Assembly (NCBI GenBank): GCA_944548615.1
Contig: OX155965.1
Location: 19,565,101-19,629,100, forward strand
DNA from: Micropterix aruncella
Taxonomy: Eukaryota > Arthropoda > Insecta > Lepidoptera > Micropterigidae
Reading direction: 5' to 3'
DNA length: 64,000 nt
Numbering within the stretch: the first letter of the stretch is position 1; the number at the start of each line of letters is the position of its first letter. Of the stretch, positions 32,633-45,137 are shown one piece after another. The notes under the pieces were generated by a model. That model saw only the letters and a list, made by a program, of their open reading frames with translations. It was not told the DNA's origin and ran no database searches. The position numbers were made by a program, and so were the translations under genes.

Positions 32633-32801
32633 TGTGTATGTAATTCAGTTCTGAAGAATTTGCCATTTAGGACCACATTAACTAAGTTTTATAAAGTTTT
32701 CCATACTAATAATTTAATCATTACCATAAATAAATATATAAAAAAATGACAAAAACTACAAAAGTTGAAATTAAATTAATTCTGAATATAATCAACTAGA
32801 G

Positions 32802-33007
32802 TTGTCAACTACAACGGGCGATCCCATCACCTCAGAAAGTTTTAACGATTAGTCGATCTATCTCCCTGGAGTGAGCGCAGAAGACTTGGGCAAAACAGTC
32901 CACCGTCAAGCTCCGCCACAAGCCCGTAAGAGGCCAACGTCTTAACCGCGAGATAGCCAGGAGTGTTACCCAGCGGGCTTACACTCACGCCCTTACTTCC
33001 AATTGCG
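32802..33007 (-). repeat. Rep-A 3' portion joined to a Penelope-like fragment
   Basis: Carries the family 3' end (in sense, GTTGACAACTCTAGTTGATT) and 200 bp inwards, then breaks at CCAATTGCG into Penelope-like sequence. Confidence 0.85.
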
Positions 33008-33330
33008 AATTCCCTTACGACAATCGCGTAGATTATAACGGTGGTGGGGGAGCGGGCTCGGCGCGTGCGAATTTCGAAAATCCGTCGTTCCCACGACACT
33101 CACTGTATCTTGTCTTACGTCCTTGCGCTCGGCGATAAGCATTGGGAACATTTTAAGAAGAGGGTTCCACGTAGAAGAGAGTTTGTAACCATCGTCTCTA
33201 TCGAAGTTCGGGGTTTTTCTTATTTCAATTGCTTCCCGGATCATGCGAGGAAAGTAGTTTTTTTTTTTTGATAGCACAATTATCTTATTTATAATGTCAA
33301 ACAGCCGCGATAGTCTTCGATTTCATAAGC
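33008..33330 (-). pseudogene. Penelope-like element, C-terminal coding fragment
   Basis: The minus-strand frame (33277 down to about 33030) reads NYFPRMIREAIEIRKTPNF, DRDDGYKLSSTWNPLLKMF and RQDTVSVVGTTDFRNSHAPS, ending PLPHHRYNLRDCRK. The REAIEI...NFNRDDGYKLS..W segment is the part that follows the GIY-YIG endonuclease in Penelope-like proteins (established family knowledge, recalled). To the right, the terminal motif AATGTCAAACAGCCGCGATA appears in the opposite orientation, so this copy has inverted ends. RT and GIY-YIG are absent. Confidence 0.75.
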
Positions 33331-33424
33331 AGTACGGTATAAAAAAAATAATTAATTAAATTACGGCAGTTTTAGTTTTAGCTTCTATGGCAGTTACCCT
33401 TAATATTATTCTAAAACAATAATT

Positions 33425-33600
33425 TTATAAATAGGATAGAAACGAATTTACCGCGTGAAATTTGTAGCACCATTTGGGGAGGGGGAGGGGGGGGGGGGGG
33501 GGAAGAGGACCCATAGGGATGCTACAAATTTCACGCAGTAAATTCGTTTCTATCCTATTTATAATGTCAAACAACCGCGATAGTCTTCGATTCTAAAACA
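33425..33600. repeat. Penelope-like foldback with poly-G loop
   Basis: ATAGGATAGAAACGAATTTA continues CCGCGTGAAATTTGTAGCA (arm about 33426-33469) and is mirrored at 33520-33563 with one mismatch. The 50-bp loop is G-rich with a run of G near 33486-33502. The family terminal motif TGTCAAACAACCGCGATAGT follows. Confidence 0.85.
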
Positions 33601-33792
33601 ATAATTTCAAAGCGACGAAAAGAAACACTTGAAAGAACCTTACACACCAAATTATAACCAATTAGGTAGTATTTTCGTCTGTATGTGACGTTACGCGACG
33701 TGGGACAACAGACACTGGGCATGCATTTTTTTAAATCACTAGTTTTAGTTTCTAGAAACTTAAAGTTCACCATAAGATCACCATAATTTTTT

Positions 33793-34391
33793 AAGCTATT
33801 GCATAGCTTTTATCGCGGGCCTTAGGCCAGCGCGGCGACCGAATGAAGAAATTTCTTGATGAAAATTAATGATTTTAAACTGATAATTACGTCTAAACGA
33901 GTACTGCTTACGATTCCAAAAAATATATGTTAAACAAGAACATCTTTCTAATATTCTTAGCTTTGAATATTTTAGATTTTGTTTATATTACATAGTGAAA
34001 TTAATTTGTGAAATTAGGTCTAACCGAACACAAAAACGACTACTACGCAAATATTATCTGGCGTATTATTATGAAACCTGCACCATTTTAAAGATAATTT
34101 AATTATCTATCTTTTTATCTACGATTTTTTTCGAATAGTGAAAGAAAAGAATAATATCCGTTTTTTTGCTTTATCGAATAAAATTCGTGCGCGGCGATCT
34201 ATCAGAAGACGTTTAAATTATTCCGAATCATTTGCTTCCGCAGCCGCAAATGATTCGGAATAATTTCAACGTTTTCCGATAGAGCACAGTTATCTGATAT
34301 CAGAAAAAATAAAATAAATAAGTAATAATAATTGCATAAGTTGTTAAAAATGCTATGCAATAGCTTTACCGCGGCAGTCCCCGAGTGCCAC
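33793..34391. mobile_element. Hairpin element, copy 2 (about 599 bp)
   Basis: Closely matches copy 1 (29357-29950) along its whole length, with the same start AAGCTATTGCATAGCTTTTA and end CGAGTGCCAC. It carries the same long hairpin (about 34197-34284). Flanks are T-rich and a target duplication is not certain. Confidence 0.8.
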
Positions 34392-35233
34392 ACGTATTTT
34401 TTTAATCGATTTTTTCGCGCGATCATAAAACTCTGCCATTACATCGTATATGGGTCGTAATTAATGCTATAATTTTTCATTCCAAAGATAACTTTACTAA
34501 AACTGACATTTTTAATAGTATCTTTGATAATTCAAAAGTTCTTCCTCTGCGAAAAGACCGATTATTACTCAACTTCGCAATGTGTGCTTTCCTGTTTTAC
34601 TTTGGTAGTACGGAAAAGTAATATGATTACTGTGCGCTTTGAAACTTCACCACCTTCCGCTTGTTGTATTTCGCTCCGATTTCCGGGTGGAAAATACGCC
34701 GCCCATCTCAATTTCACCAATTTCTAGGTAACTCGTTATTGATACTCGTTGATGCGGTCACTCGATGGGAACGCTTTCGCAAACAGCGGCTAACATATTT
34801 GCCCCTAACGAAACTGATAGAGATTAACTGGGGGGTTAATAATATGATCTGCTCTAACACCATCAATATGCGATTGTTACAGTTATTTTGATTCGGCCCC
34901 AGTTCGGATTTTTTTCGGAGGAGTAGAGTTCTCATTAAATAATAAAGCTAATTTATAACCCTATTTTTAAAACACTATGACTCGGTTGTTAATTAATTTA
35001 CTTATTTAAGTTTATTAAAAAGAAACAACCCAATATTACGATATAATTAAAAATATCACTATTAGGCAACGAGATGACTTGCGAACAGATATGTAGGTTT
35101 ACATGGCCATTTTAATCTAGAAACACACCTCAACCGACCAGCTCTAAATGAATTATTTGATTGATAATCGTCCTAAGCCGTTTCTTAAAAAAACTAGATA
35201 ATAGGTGGAGACATTTTGACGACGTATATACAA
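34392..35233. other. AT-rich gap
   Basis: No gene or repeat copy seen. Confidence 0.4.
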
Positions 35234-35465
35234 GGCTCGGTAGCATAGTGGTTAGGTCGCCTGATCTTACATTATAAGGCCCCAGCTTCGATTCCCGGCT
35301 GGGTCACCAATTTCATTTTGGGATAAAATAACGGAATTGCATTTTAATTCGGTCGATCGAATGCAATAACAAAACACACGCTTACCCACACGTTACACGC
35401 ACACATACATATACACACTTTATAGTAGGGTTGGTTGTAAGAGATTGTCGTATAATGATAAACAG
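35234..35465 (+). mobile_element. SINE-1 with complete tRNA-like head
   Basis: GGCTCGGTAGCATAGTGGTT (A box TAGCATAGTGG) and GCTTCGATTCCCGGC (B box) are spaced as in tRNA-derived SINEs. Body as at 31141; the tail is short and ends near TAATGATAAACAG. A functional tRNA is unlikely because the anticodon arm does not fold cleanly. Confidence 0.85.
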
Positions 35466-36510
35466 AAATATAAAAATTTGTTTTTGTTTTTTTTTGTTTA
35501 TTTTGTATATACTATGACTGACATCCATATAGTGGGCGAATCAGTACGAGCAGGTAAGAAACTTTTGATACAAAAATATTAAAAAAACAATAAATAAATT
35601 TGTATTTTTTTTTGTTTTGAAAAATAGTATAAAAAGAATTTAGCACTTGGCGCCATATTGCGGCAAATAAAATATGGCGAATATTGTTTACTCGCGCTAT
35701 TTAACCTACTGGTAGATGTCGCAGCGCACTCAACGCTTCTAAAACTATTTACAACGGATAAAATTTACAAATTTGTCAAAAAATAAAATACATTTCAGCG
35801 CTGTGAAACGCCTTTGGCAACATTCCTGTTCACGTCTGATGTGATGTTTCGACTGTCGAGTGCGAAACGAAACGCGAAACTCTTTTTATGTAACGTTATC
35901 CGAGATTGAAACGGGCAAAAGGGGTTATTTTGAATAATATCTGCGCGGAAAAAACTCACAGCGAGGAAAAATGTCGCATAAAAATTTACATTTTATAGAT
36001 ATGCTAATATTCACATTATTATTTATGATGAATCCCGGGAATGGTACCGGGTTATGATGTTCGTACGTTTGTAGTATGTCAGTGCTCCTAAACACGTATA
36101 AAAAAATCAATTTTAGATGCACAATATACAATAAAGATCAAGAATTATTAAATAAATATTTTGGAAATAAGAACTGCCGCGCCGCAAACTTCGTCACGAC
36201 CAACTGTCCTTCTAATAAAGAAAACTGTTTGCAGCGTTGTTACATAGTATTCTTTTGACATTTTTAATGCATTTGTCCATTTGAAGATTATATGGGCTTA
36301 TTGTGAGACGACATTTAAATTTATTGAACAAACCAATGACATTTGAAATTAATTTAAACCAAAACTATTATTTCGTATCGCTTATATTGTATACTTCTAC
36401 GATGACACCGCTGAACGCAGCCAACGAGTGAAAAGAGTCAGCCACTTACGTCAACCTGTCAACGGTCGGAGCGGACGGTCGATATAACTGCCGGCATAAT
36501 TCCCTTTTTT
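35466..36510. other. AT-rich gap
   Basis: No gene seen. Confidence 0.4.
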
Positions 36511-37060
36511 AAAACCGACTTCAAAAAAAGGACTAGGTTATCAATTTGGTTGCATCTTTTTTTTAATGTTTGTTACCTCAGAACTCTGCTATTTATAAAC
36601 CGATTTTCAAAATTCTTTCTTTATTTGAAAGGATATACTTACAGATTGGTCCCGTTTTATCAAAATACTGTTCTGATGATGGGATCCGTAAGGAATTGAT
36701 GAAACTCCTTAAATATTATCATATGAAGTTAAAAATTTACATGCTGGTTCAATTCCGATGACAAGGCATTTTTATGGTAAGACCTGATTCTACACCCTGG
36801 GTTTGCTCCCGACTAGGGGACTCCTCAGCTGTCAACAGCACAGACACGAAAATTTGTATATGTATTACGACAGCCCGGTCTAACTTTCACTAAGACAGGA
36901 CTGCGGCATCCAGGGTTGGCTTTTGACGAGGGAACTCCTCAACGGTCAACAGCACAGACACAAAATTTTGTTTACGCATTGAATTAAAATAGCCCATTCT
37001 AAGTATCACCATGGGTCATGACATGGCTGCTGCACTTATAAAAAAAATGGAGTCGGTTTT
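36511..37060. mobile_element. 550-bp element with AAAACCGACT inverted ends
   Basis: The left AAAACCGACT and right AGTCGGTTTT are exact 10-bp inverted ends with T-rich flanks on both sides. Inside, two units about 120 bp apart share CTCCTCAGCTGTCAACAGCA / CTCCTCAACGGTCAACAGCA with ACAGACAC. I recall the AAAACCGACTTC end as common in lepidopteran genomes. No protein. Confidence 0.7.
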
Positions 37061-37308
37061 CTTTTTGTTGTTAAAATTGTGTCTATTATTGTATTTCTAT
37101 TTCGCTCGCGTGCACGTTATATTGCAATAAATTGTGCAACTATTAAAATAAGGCGTTTACATCTCGTTTCCTGCAACAGTTAGATATTGTCCTAGCTGAC
37201 CGCCTCTCAACACAACTTTACACTAAATAGAATAAACTAAAAAACGAATTACACATACGTCCGACGCATTCTTGAGTTTGTTAAATTCAATTGATTTTCG
37301 CTCCACAG
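37061..37308. other. short gap
   Basis: Nothing recognised. Confidence 0.4.
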
Positions 37309-37970
37309 TCTCTAGAGAAACTGGAGCTGTCAACTACAACGGGCGAACCCATCACCTTAGCAAGTTTAAACGTAATTTGATGGTTATATCTTCCGCGAGG
37401 TGAGCGCAGAAGACAAAAACAGTCCACCGTCAAGCTCCGCCACATGCCCGTAAGAGGCCAACGCCTTATCCGCGAGATAGCCAGGTACATATGTTACTCA
37501 GCGCGCTTACACTCACGTCCTTACTTTTTGTTGCGACCACATTACTCCGATCTTTCGACTGGTTACGAGTTCGAGGTCGCTTGCGCGGTCCTCTCCCTTG
37601 CATAGCGGTTAAACGGTGTCAACCGAATTTATCGCGGACCACGGCATCCTTTGCCCGGCTGTTCACCCGGAATCGGGTAGCCGATGGTCGTTTCACGAGC
37701 AGTCGCCGTAAGGTAAGCAACCACCCCCGCTCTATAGGAAACAGTACTGTTTCCAGACTCCCCCGACTGTTAGGCAGAATGCACAGGCGATTGGCTTACG
37801 CCGCAGACCGTCCAGGAGCGCCAGCAGATTGACTCCTAAGGGAAACTAGCCCAAAGGCCAGAGACCTACCCGGGCTCGCGCTTCATGCGTGGAGGCCGCC
37901 GGATGGGTGTTGACCCGTGAGGGTGACCGACCAGCAAGGGCCCATTAGCTCCCGCATTTCTCTAGAGAAA
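37309..37970 (-). mobile_element. Rep-A, long reference copy with 12-bp target duplication
   Basis: The element is 37321-37958 (638 bp). TCTCTAGAGAAA occurs exactly at 37309-37320 and 37959-37970. In sense (minus) orientation it starts at GGGAGCTAATGGGCCC, passes CTCCTGGACGGTCTGCG, CCGTGGTCCGCGATAAATTC and CCTCGAACTCGTAACCAG, and ends GTAGTTGACAGCTCCAG. There is no poly-A, no terminal inverted repeats, and no frame conserved as protein across copies. A weak B-box-like GAGTTCGAGGTC exists on the opposite strand. Length and duplication size fit target-primed retrotransposition by a LINE in trans. Confidence 0.85.
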
Positions 37971-38270
37971 GCCTTCAGGTCGATTTCTAAAATTCCTGGA
38001 GCTCAAAACGTTTAACATCAGCTCTGATTACTCCGGCAAACTCAAGCGGAACCACGTGGTCCCACTTGGAAATCGTCGCCAGGAAACTGATAATATATTT
38101 CTATTTAAACTAGGTAACAATTTGCTTAATAGCCCTAAGTTGAATAGTAGAATTTCGTTTCACGTTCCTGGCAGAATTAATAGAGCTTGCAACTTATGTA
38201 TGTACATCATATTTCCAAATTAAACACGAATTATTCACAAAATGTATATTTCAACAGAACTCTAAGAACC
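37971..38270. other. gap
   Basis: Nothing recognised. Confidence 0.4.
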
Positions 38271-39068
38271 GATTCTATAGTCGAGTATTGATCATTACTT
38301 CGAGTACCGAGCAGTACTTGAGTAATACTTGAGTACCAGTTTTTATTTTATAGTCGAGTATTGAGAAGGCGAGTTATACTAGAGTATTACTCAGAATTGA
38401 GTATCCGTCTGGCGATACTTCAGAGCTACTTGGCTTGGAGCCGTCCAAACTTTTCGTTTATATGCGTTGGTGCATGTGAATATTATTATTATATTAAGAT
38501 ATTATTTCGTGTAATGGCGAATTTCCTACAACTGATGGAGGAAATTGAGAGAACATTTGTGGTCGGTGGTGCGGCAGCACGCTCTCGAGGGTACAATTTG
38601 TTTTCTCCATATCGAAGTCCAAATAAAACGCAGAAGCCGATATGAGGGCATTACGCGAAAAATCACGATAGCTGCTTCTTACTCGCGCTTTGAAAGAATT
38701 CCTGAGGTTAGAATCGAACTGTCAAATCGTGGGGACAATAAATTAGCGTTTTTTTTTAAATCACCGGCTATGAATTAAAATGAACAATTTAATTTATATT
38801 TTATAGAAAAACAAAATTAAAATGGGTATAAATACTCTGAAGATCTTCATCATAATTTTAAATGAAAAAATAAAAGATTAGTAATTTGTTTTCGAATAAA
38901 TTACGAAATATTTTATTTTCCTCGGGTTTTCCCTCGAGTATTACTCAGCTGAGTCGATGAACAATATTCGACTATAAAACGCATCCAATATTTAAGTACT
39001 ACTTAGCACCTGAATAATACTTGGTTGAGTAAAGACTCAAGTAATGATCAGTACTCGACTATAGATTC
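38271..39068. mobile_element. 798-bp element with long inverted repeats of GAGTA units
   Basis: The left end GATTCTATAGTCGAGTATTG and the reverse-complemented right end GAATCTATAGTCGAGTACTG begin inverted repeats of roughly 120 bp. Within each arm TTTTATAGTCGA(G/A)TATTG repeats and GAGTA/TACTC half-sites alternate. The middle has an unexplained 40-codon start MANFLQLMEEIERTFVVGG. No target duplication identified. Confidence 0.75.
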
Positions 39069-39896
39069 GAGTGTACAATGACGATATCTCATTATCTTTT
39101 TACCTATTTATCAAAGTTTTGAAAGCAGCTCCATTCAAATCGCAACAAAGATAGCAATATCTGAATATAACCATACTTTTTTTAAATATGTTTTTTTAAT
39201 ATGTCTACATATGTTTTAAATTATGTTCTTTAAAAAAAATATATGCTGTTATCCCTAAAGTAATTTATTTTTATATTAATAAATAAAAATTATATAATCA
39301 AATAAAATTTCTTTAAATAAAAAAAAATATTTTTTTTTCCTGCCCACACCCAATAAATAGAGCAATTGAATACATAGGCTATCAAACAACTAAATATATT
39401 AAAAGTAATAAAAAACACGACTGCCGTTATAAAGAGTGAACTACTGTATTTATAATTATTTTTGGTACTGCTTTTTATGATTTTTTATGGTTTATATTTT
39501 TATGCATATAGATACATATATATTTTCGGAATATACTCAATCAGAGCTTTCATTTACACTAAACACGATGTATTTATGCAAATTTATTGACATGTGGACA
39601 TTTACACAACTATTTACTTGATCTTCGGACATTTAAGGTATACATACATACACTTGGGAATATATAACGATTCTAACATAAATGGGGGAATAAAAAAAAC
39701 TAAAAATATACATAGATGAGCCCTGAACACATTTCACTCATTTTTAACACGCTCTAATTAGGTTGACCTGTATGTAACTATGTAATGAAATCTAAGGTAA
39801 CTAATTTAACCATCTTCCAAGGATCGTAGCGTCATGAAAATTGGCAGCTGTATGTAGTTCTGATTACAATACAATAATATGGTACTGTCGAACTGT
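39069..39896. other. very AT-rich gap
   Basis: No gene seen. Confidence 0.4.
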
Positions 39897-40105
39897 TCTG
39901 ATGATGGAGTCGGAAGATATGAACTGGAACTTCATGATGGAACATCGTATCATAGCTGTGTTTGGACTTGTTAGAAAAGTCTTGGAATGAACTTTGACCA
40001 CGTTTAGGTTTCAAGGTCTGATGATGAAGCCGGAAGATAGGCACTGGCATTCCATGATGGAATATCGTATCATAGCCGTGTGTATGTGAATATCGTATCA
40101 TAGCC
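39897..40105. repeat. tandem repeat, units about 120 bp apart
   Basis: TGATGATGGAGTCGGAAGAT (39899) and TGATGATGAAGCCGGAAGAT (40019) start matching blocks that end ATCGTATCATAGC; the last block recurs a third time near 40091. Confidence 0.8.
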
Positions 40106-40830
40106 CAAAAGCGTGTCTGTCTTTAGTGTTTTTTTTTTAACTATTAAATTATTTGGTAGGCAGTCGTATAACGAAAAAAATATTTGTGTTGATATTTTAT
40201 TACAAATATGAATTTGCTGCGTAATTCCCCTTATACACTAACATCGAATATCGTTCCAGAATCCGCGGAACCCACAACAATGGAAACTTTCGCAAGCATT
40301 CTCTAATATTTGTCATTCTATATCAATTCTGCACGAACATATTCGTGTCGAAAGCTTATTACGTAGCGAATAACGTTACCGATATGTATGTATATACGCG
40401 GGTGACTCCCATTTGATCTATTTTATTAGCTAACATGTCGCACCTGCCTCCATTCACAGAATTGTTGTTTTTGTCAGTAATAGCGTAAACGAAAGCGTAA
40501 ACGAAAGAGCTCGACATATGAAATGTTACACGGAAAAACGATCATTGTCAACTTTAGAAATTTTTGGTAATTCCATTTTAATAATATACGTATAATAGAT
40601 ATACACATATTTATATTTACCTTATTTAAGTACCTAATATATAGGTATTTTAACTAATTGTTGTATATTATTAGTTTTTATTATAAATGATTATTTATTA
40701 TTGCTATTATAGATTATTATTATTATTATAAATTATTATTTAGTATTACTTGTTTATAGTTGTAATATTATTTTGGTGTAGTATGAATTTCATTTTAAGT
40801 TAATTTGAATAGATATTTCCGCCATCTTGA
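40106..40830. other. AT-rich gap
   Basis: Dense TTATTATT repeats at 40690-40760. No gene seen. Confidence 0.4.
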
Positions 40831-41050
40831 AAAAAAATGCGCGTTTGCAGCACTTTCCCTTGGGCCGGGAAAGTAAAAACAACAGTTTTCGCCAACAACC
40901 GCTGCCGAAAGCGATCCGTAAACAATTGCCTGTCTCGGGTCGCGCAGCGTTGCGGTGGGCGGGGCGGTAGGGCGAGCGGCGAGGCAGGGCGGCGAGAGGT
41001 GGGCGGCGAGCCCGCTATGCACGGGGCTGTCCTCATTGTTTTGCATCACG
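40831..41050 (-). other. CpG-rich patch with an 84-codon minus-strand frame
   Basis: A 200-bp CpG-dense patch in AT-rich DNA. The minus frame (41049 to 40795) begins with two Met codons and reads [20 protein letters not shown], then an Ala/Pro/Arg-rich part and [20 protein letters not shown]. The other strand is open too ([20 protein letters not shown]), so openness alone is weak evidence. It could be a first exon with a promoter, or a GC-rich repeat. Confidence 0.35.
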
Positions 41051-41081
41051 GCAAAAAGCTGTTAGTTATGATATCTACGAA

Positions 41082-42952
<1,871 letters not shown>

Positions 42953-43150
42953 CATATCTGACAGTTCTATTAGTAGGTAGGATGTTCGGAGTTCTAGACT
43001 CCGGTATCAGCAAGTTAAAACACAGCTCTCTATCTGTTTCTCCCGTGCGTGCGAAAGAGACGGGAAGAGAAAAGAAATTTTCGATCCAAGACTCCAGGAT
43101 AAGCGAGTTGGAAAACACAGGTCTCTATATATTTCTCCCGTGCGTGTGAT
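42953..43150 (+). repeat. local duplication around TTTCTCCCGTGCGTG
   Basis: Two units share GACTCC..(G/A)TA.CA/GAG.GTT..AA..CAC and TTTCTCCCGTGCGTG (about 43038 and 43129). A 90-codon plus frame spans them (42877-43149), unrecognised. Confidence 0.6.
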
Positions 43151-43321
43151 CCTCGCTGCGCAATTTTCACATTAAACGTAATGATTTTTGTTAACGTCAG
43201 ATTTTACTATTCATCATATTCTTATATGGGCAAGGGGCTTTACATGAAATCGATTCTTAAGGAGTAAACTCTAAAAAATATTAATTAGATAATTATTTTT
43301 ATTTAAAATAAATCATCATAT

Positions 43322-43685
43322 ATAAATAGGATAAAAAACGAATTTACAGCGTTAATTTTGTAACACTCGACGTTGCAGCCGCCGGTGTCTAGGGTAGACT
43401 GAAAGAGCTGTCAATTTGTTGTTTCGTAAGTAGGCCGCATACCGCTGCCGCCACTGCGAGAATTATAACGGTGGTAGGGGGACGGGCTCAGCGCACGCGA
43501 ATTTCGAAAATCCATCGTACATACAACACTCACTGTATCCTGTCTTACGCGTCCTTGCGTTCGGCTTTCGGCTTTCGGCGGTGGGAACATTTTAAGCGTT
43601 GGGTGTTGCAAAATTGACGCGGTAAATTCGTTTTTAATCTTATTTATAATGTCAAACAACCGCGATAAAATTTTGATTTGCATCA
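43322..43685 (-). pseudogene. Penelope-like element, C-terminal fragment with inverted ends
   Basis: The minus frame carries RQDTVSVVCTMDFRNSRALS and PYHRYNSRSGGSGMRP. The left end (CGAATTTACAGCGTTAATTT) is mirrored at the right by AAATTGACGCGGTAAATTCG. The motif AATGTCAAACAACCGCGATA follows. The REAIEI part is missing. Confidence 0.75.
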
Positions 43686-44112
43686 TACGAAATAATTTGC
43701 CTATAACAATTTACATAGTGCAAGTAAGCGTACATTTTAATAATGAAAAGAGCACATTTCGCTAACTTTGCCAGACAGCCGCGGCACCATTTGCGGTCCC
43801 CCCCCCCCCCCCATTCCATTAATTAATTAGAAAGAAGCCAAGTTCGGTTCCGCCTTGGCCACCTTGAAAACTGATTAGAGCACCCCCTCCTGCGCAGGCA
43901 ATAAATTGAGCGTGGAGCCCGTCGTAACTCCGCGAGGCCGTAACAAGGTGGCTTTATGGCCGAACGTTTATTGCGACCGAGATGCGGCCATCACGCCGCC
44001 GCCGATTATGTCCATTTATTAGTATTTATCATCGGCCAATCTAATCGGAGCGTGTTACGTAGGATTCACACAGACGCGGCCGATGCCGAGAGTTGCAAGT
44101 CGCGTTTCATTC
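43686..44112. other. low-copy GC-richer patch with poly-C
   Basis: A C run sits near 43798-43812. Then non-repetitive sequence with homeodomain-type AT cores (ATTAATTAATTAG, TTTATTAGTATTTATCATCG) among GC-rich blocks. No frame recognised. A regulatory element is possible. Confidence 0.3.
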
Positions 44113-44195
44113 ACAATTGTGAAGCTAAGCGTATGCTGAGAGGCAGGTGACGCAGAACAACATAATCACAGTATACCAACAGAACAGTAGACAAC
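44113..44195. repeat. 83-bp direct repeat, left copy
   Basis: Matches 45055-45137 at 78 of 83 positions with no gaps. Begins ACAATTGTGAAGCTAAGCG and ends ACAGTAGACAAC. Confidence 0.9.
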
Positions 44196-45045
44196 TTGGG
44201 TTGTCGACTACAGTGGGCGAGCCCGTCACCTCAGGAAGTTTTAACGATTAGTCTTTCTATCTACCTGGAGTGAGAGCAGAAGACTTGGGGACAAAATAGT
44301 CCACCGTCTAGCTACGCCACAAGCCCGTAAGAGGCCAACGCCTTAACCGCGAGATAGCCAGGAATGTTACCCAGCGGGCCGACACTCACGCCCTTACTTC
44401 CAATTGTGACCAGATTACTCCGGTCTCTCGATTGATTACGAGTTCGAGGTCGCTTGCGCGGTCCTCTCCCTTACGAAGCGGTGAAACGGTGTTTACCGAA
44501 TTTATCGCGGACCACAGCGTCCTTTGCCCGGCTGTTCACCCAGGATCGGATGGCCGATGGTCGTTCAAGAGCAGTCGCCGTAAGGTCCGCAACCACCCCC
44601 GCTCTATAGGAAACAGTACTGCTTCCAGACTCCCCCAACTGTTAGTCAGAGTTTGACAACGACGCCAAAAATAAACCCGGCGGGTTCGAGATACTCGCGC
44701 CCTCACTTCCAATTGTGACCAGATTTCTCCGGTCTCTCGATTGGTTCCGAGTTCGAGGTCGCTTGCGCGGTCCTCTCCCTTATGAAGCGGTGAAACGGAG
44801 TATACCGAATCTATCGCGGACCAAGTCGTCCCTTGCCCGGCTGTTCACTCAGGATCGGATGGCCAATGGTCATTTCAAGAGCAGTCGCCGTAAGGTAGGC
44901 AACCACCCCCGCTCTATAGGAAACAATACAGTTCCCAGACTCCCCGTGGAGGCCGTCGGATAGGTGTTGACCCGTGAGTCTGACCAACCCTGAACAGAAT
45001 GGGTCTTCGTGGCCAACTCAGCAAAGGCCCATTAACTCCCAGTTT
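44196..45045 (-). repeat. Rep-A tandem pair
   Basis: A unit with the family 3' end (44196 to about 44655) is followed by a second, partial unit (about 44670-45045) that re-enters the family at CTTACTTCCAATTG-like sequence and runs to the 5' end CATTAACTCCCAG. Both are in the same orientation. The pair is bracketed by 83-bp direct repeats. Confidence 0.85.
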
Positions 45046-45054
45046 CATTAACTA

Positions 45055-45137
45055 ACAATTGTGAAGGTAAGCGTATGCTGAGAGGCAGGTGACGCAGAAC
45101 AACACAATCACAGTACACCGACAAAACAGTAGACAAC
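45055..45137. repeat. 83-bp direct repeat, right copy
   Basis: See 44113-44195. The two copies differ at five positions. Confidence 0.9.

Noticed and set aside
35234..35310. A tRNA gene
   Set aside because: A and B boxes are present, but the anticodon arm does not fold cleanly and the sequence continues into a SINE body shared with other copies.
44113..45137. LTR retrotransposon with 83-bp LTRs
   Set aside because: There is no TG...CA ends, primer binding site, or gag/pol between the repeats; the interior is Rep-A.
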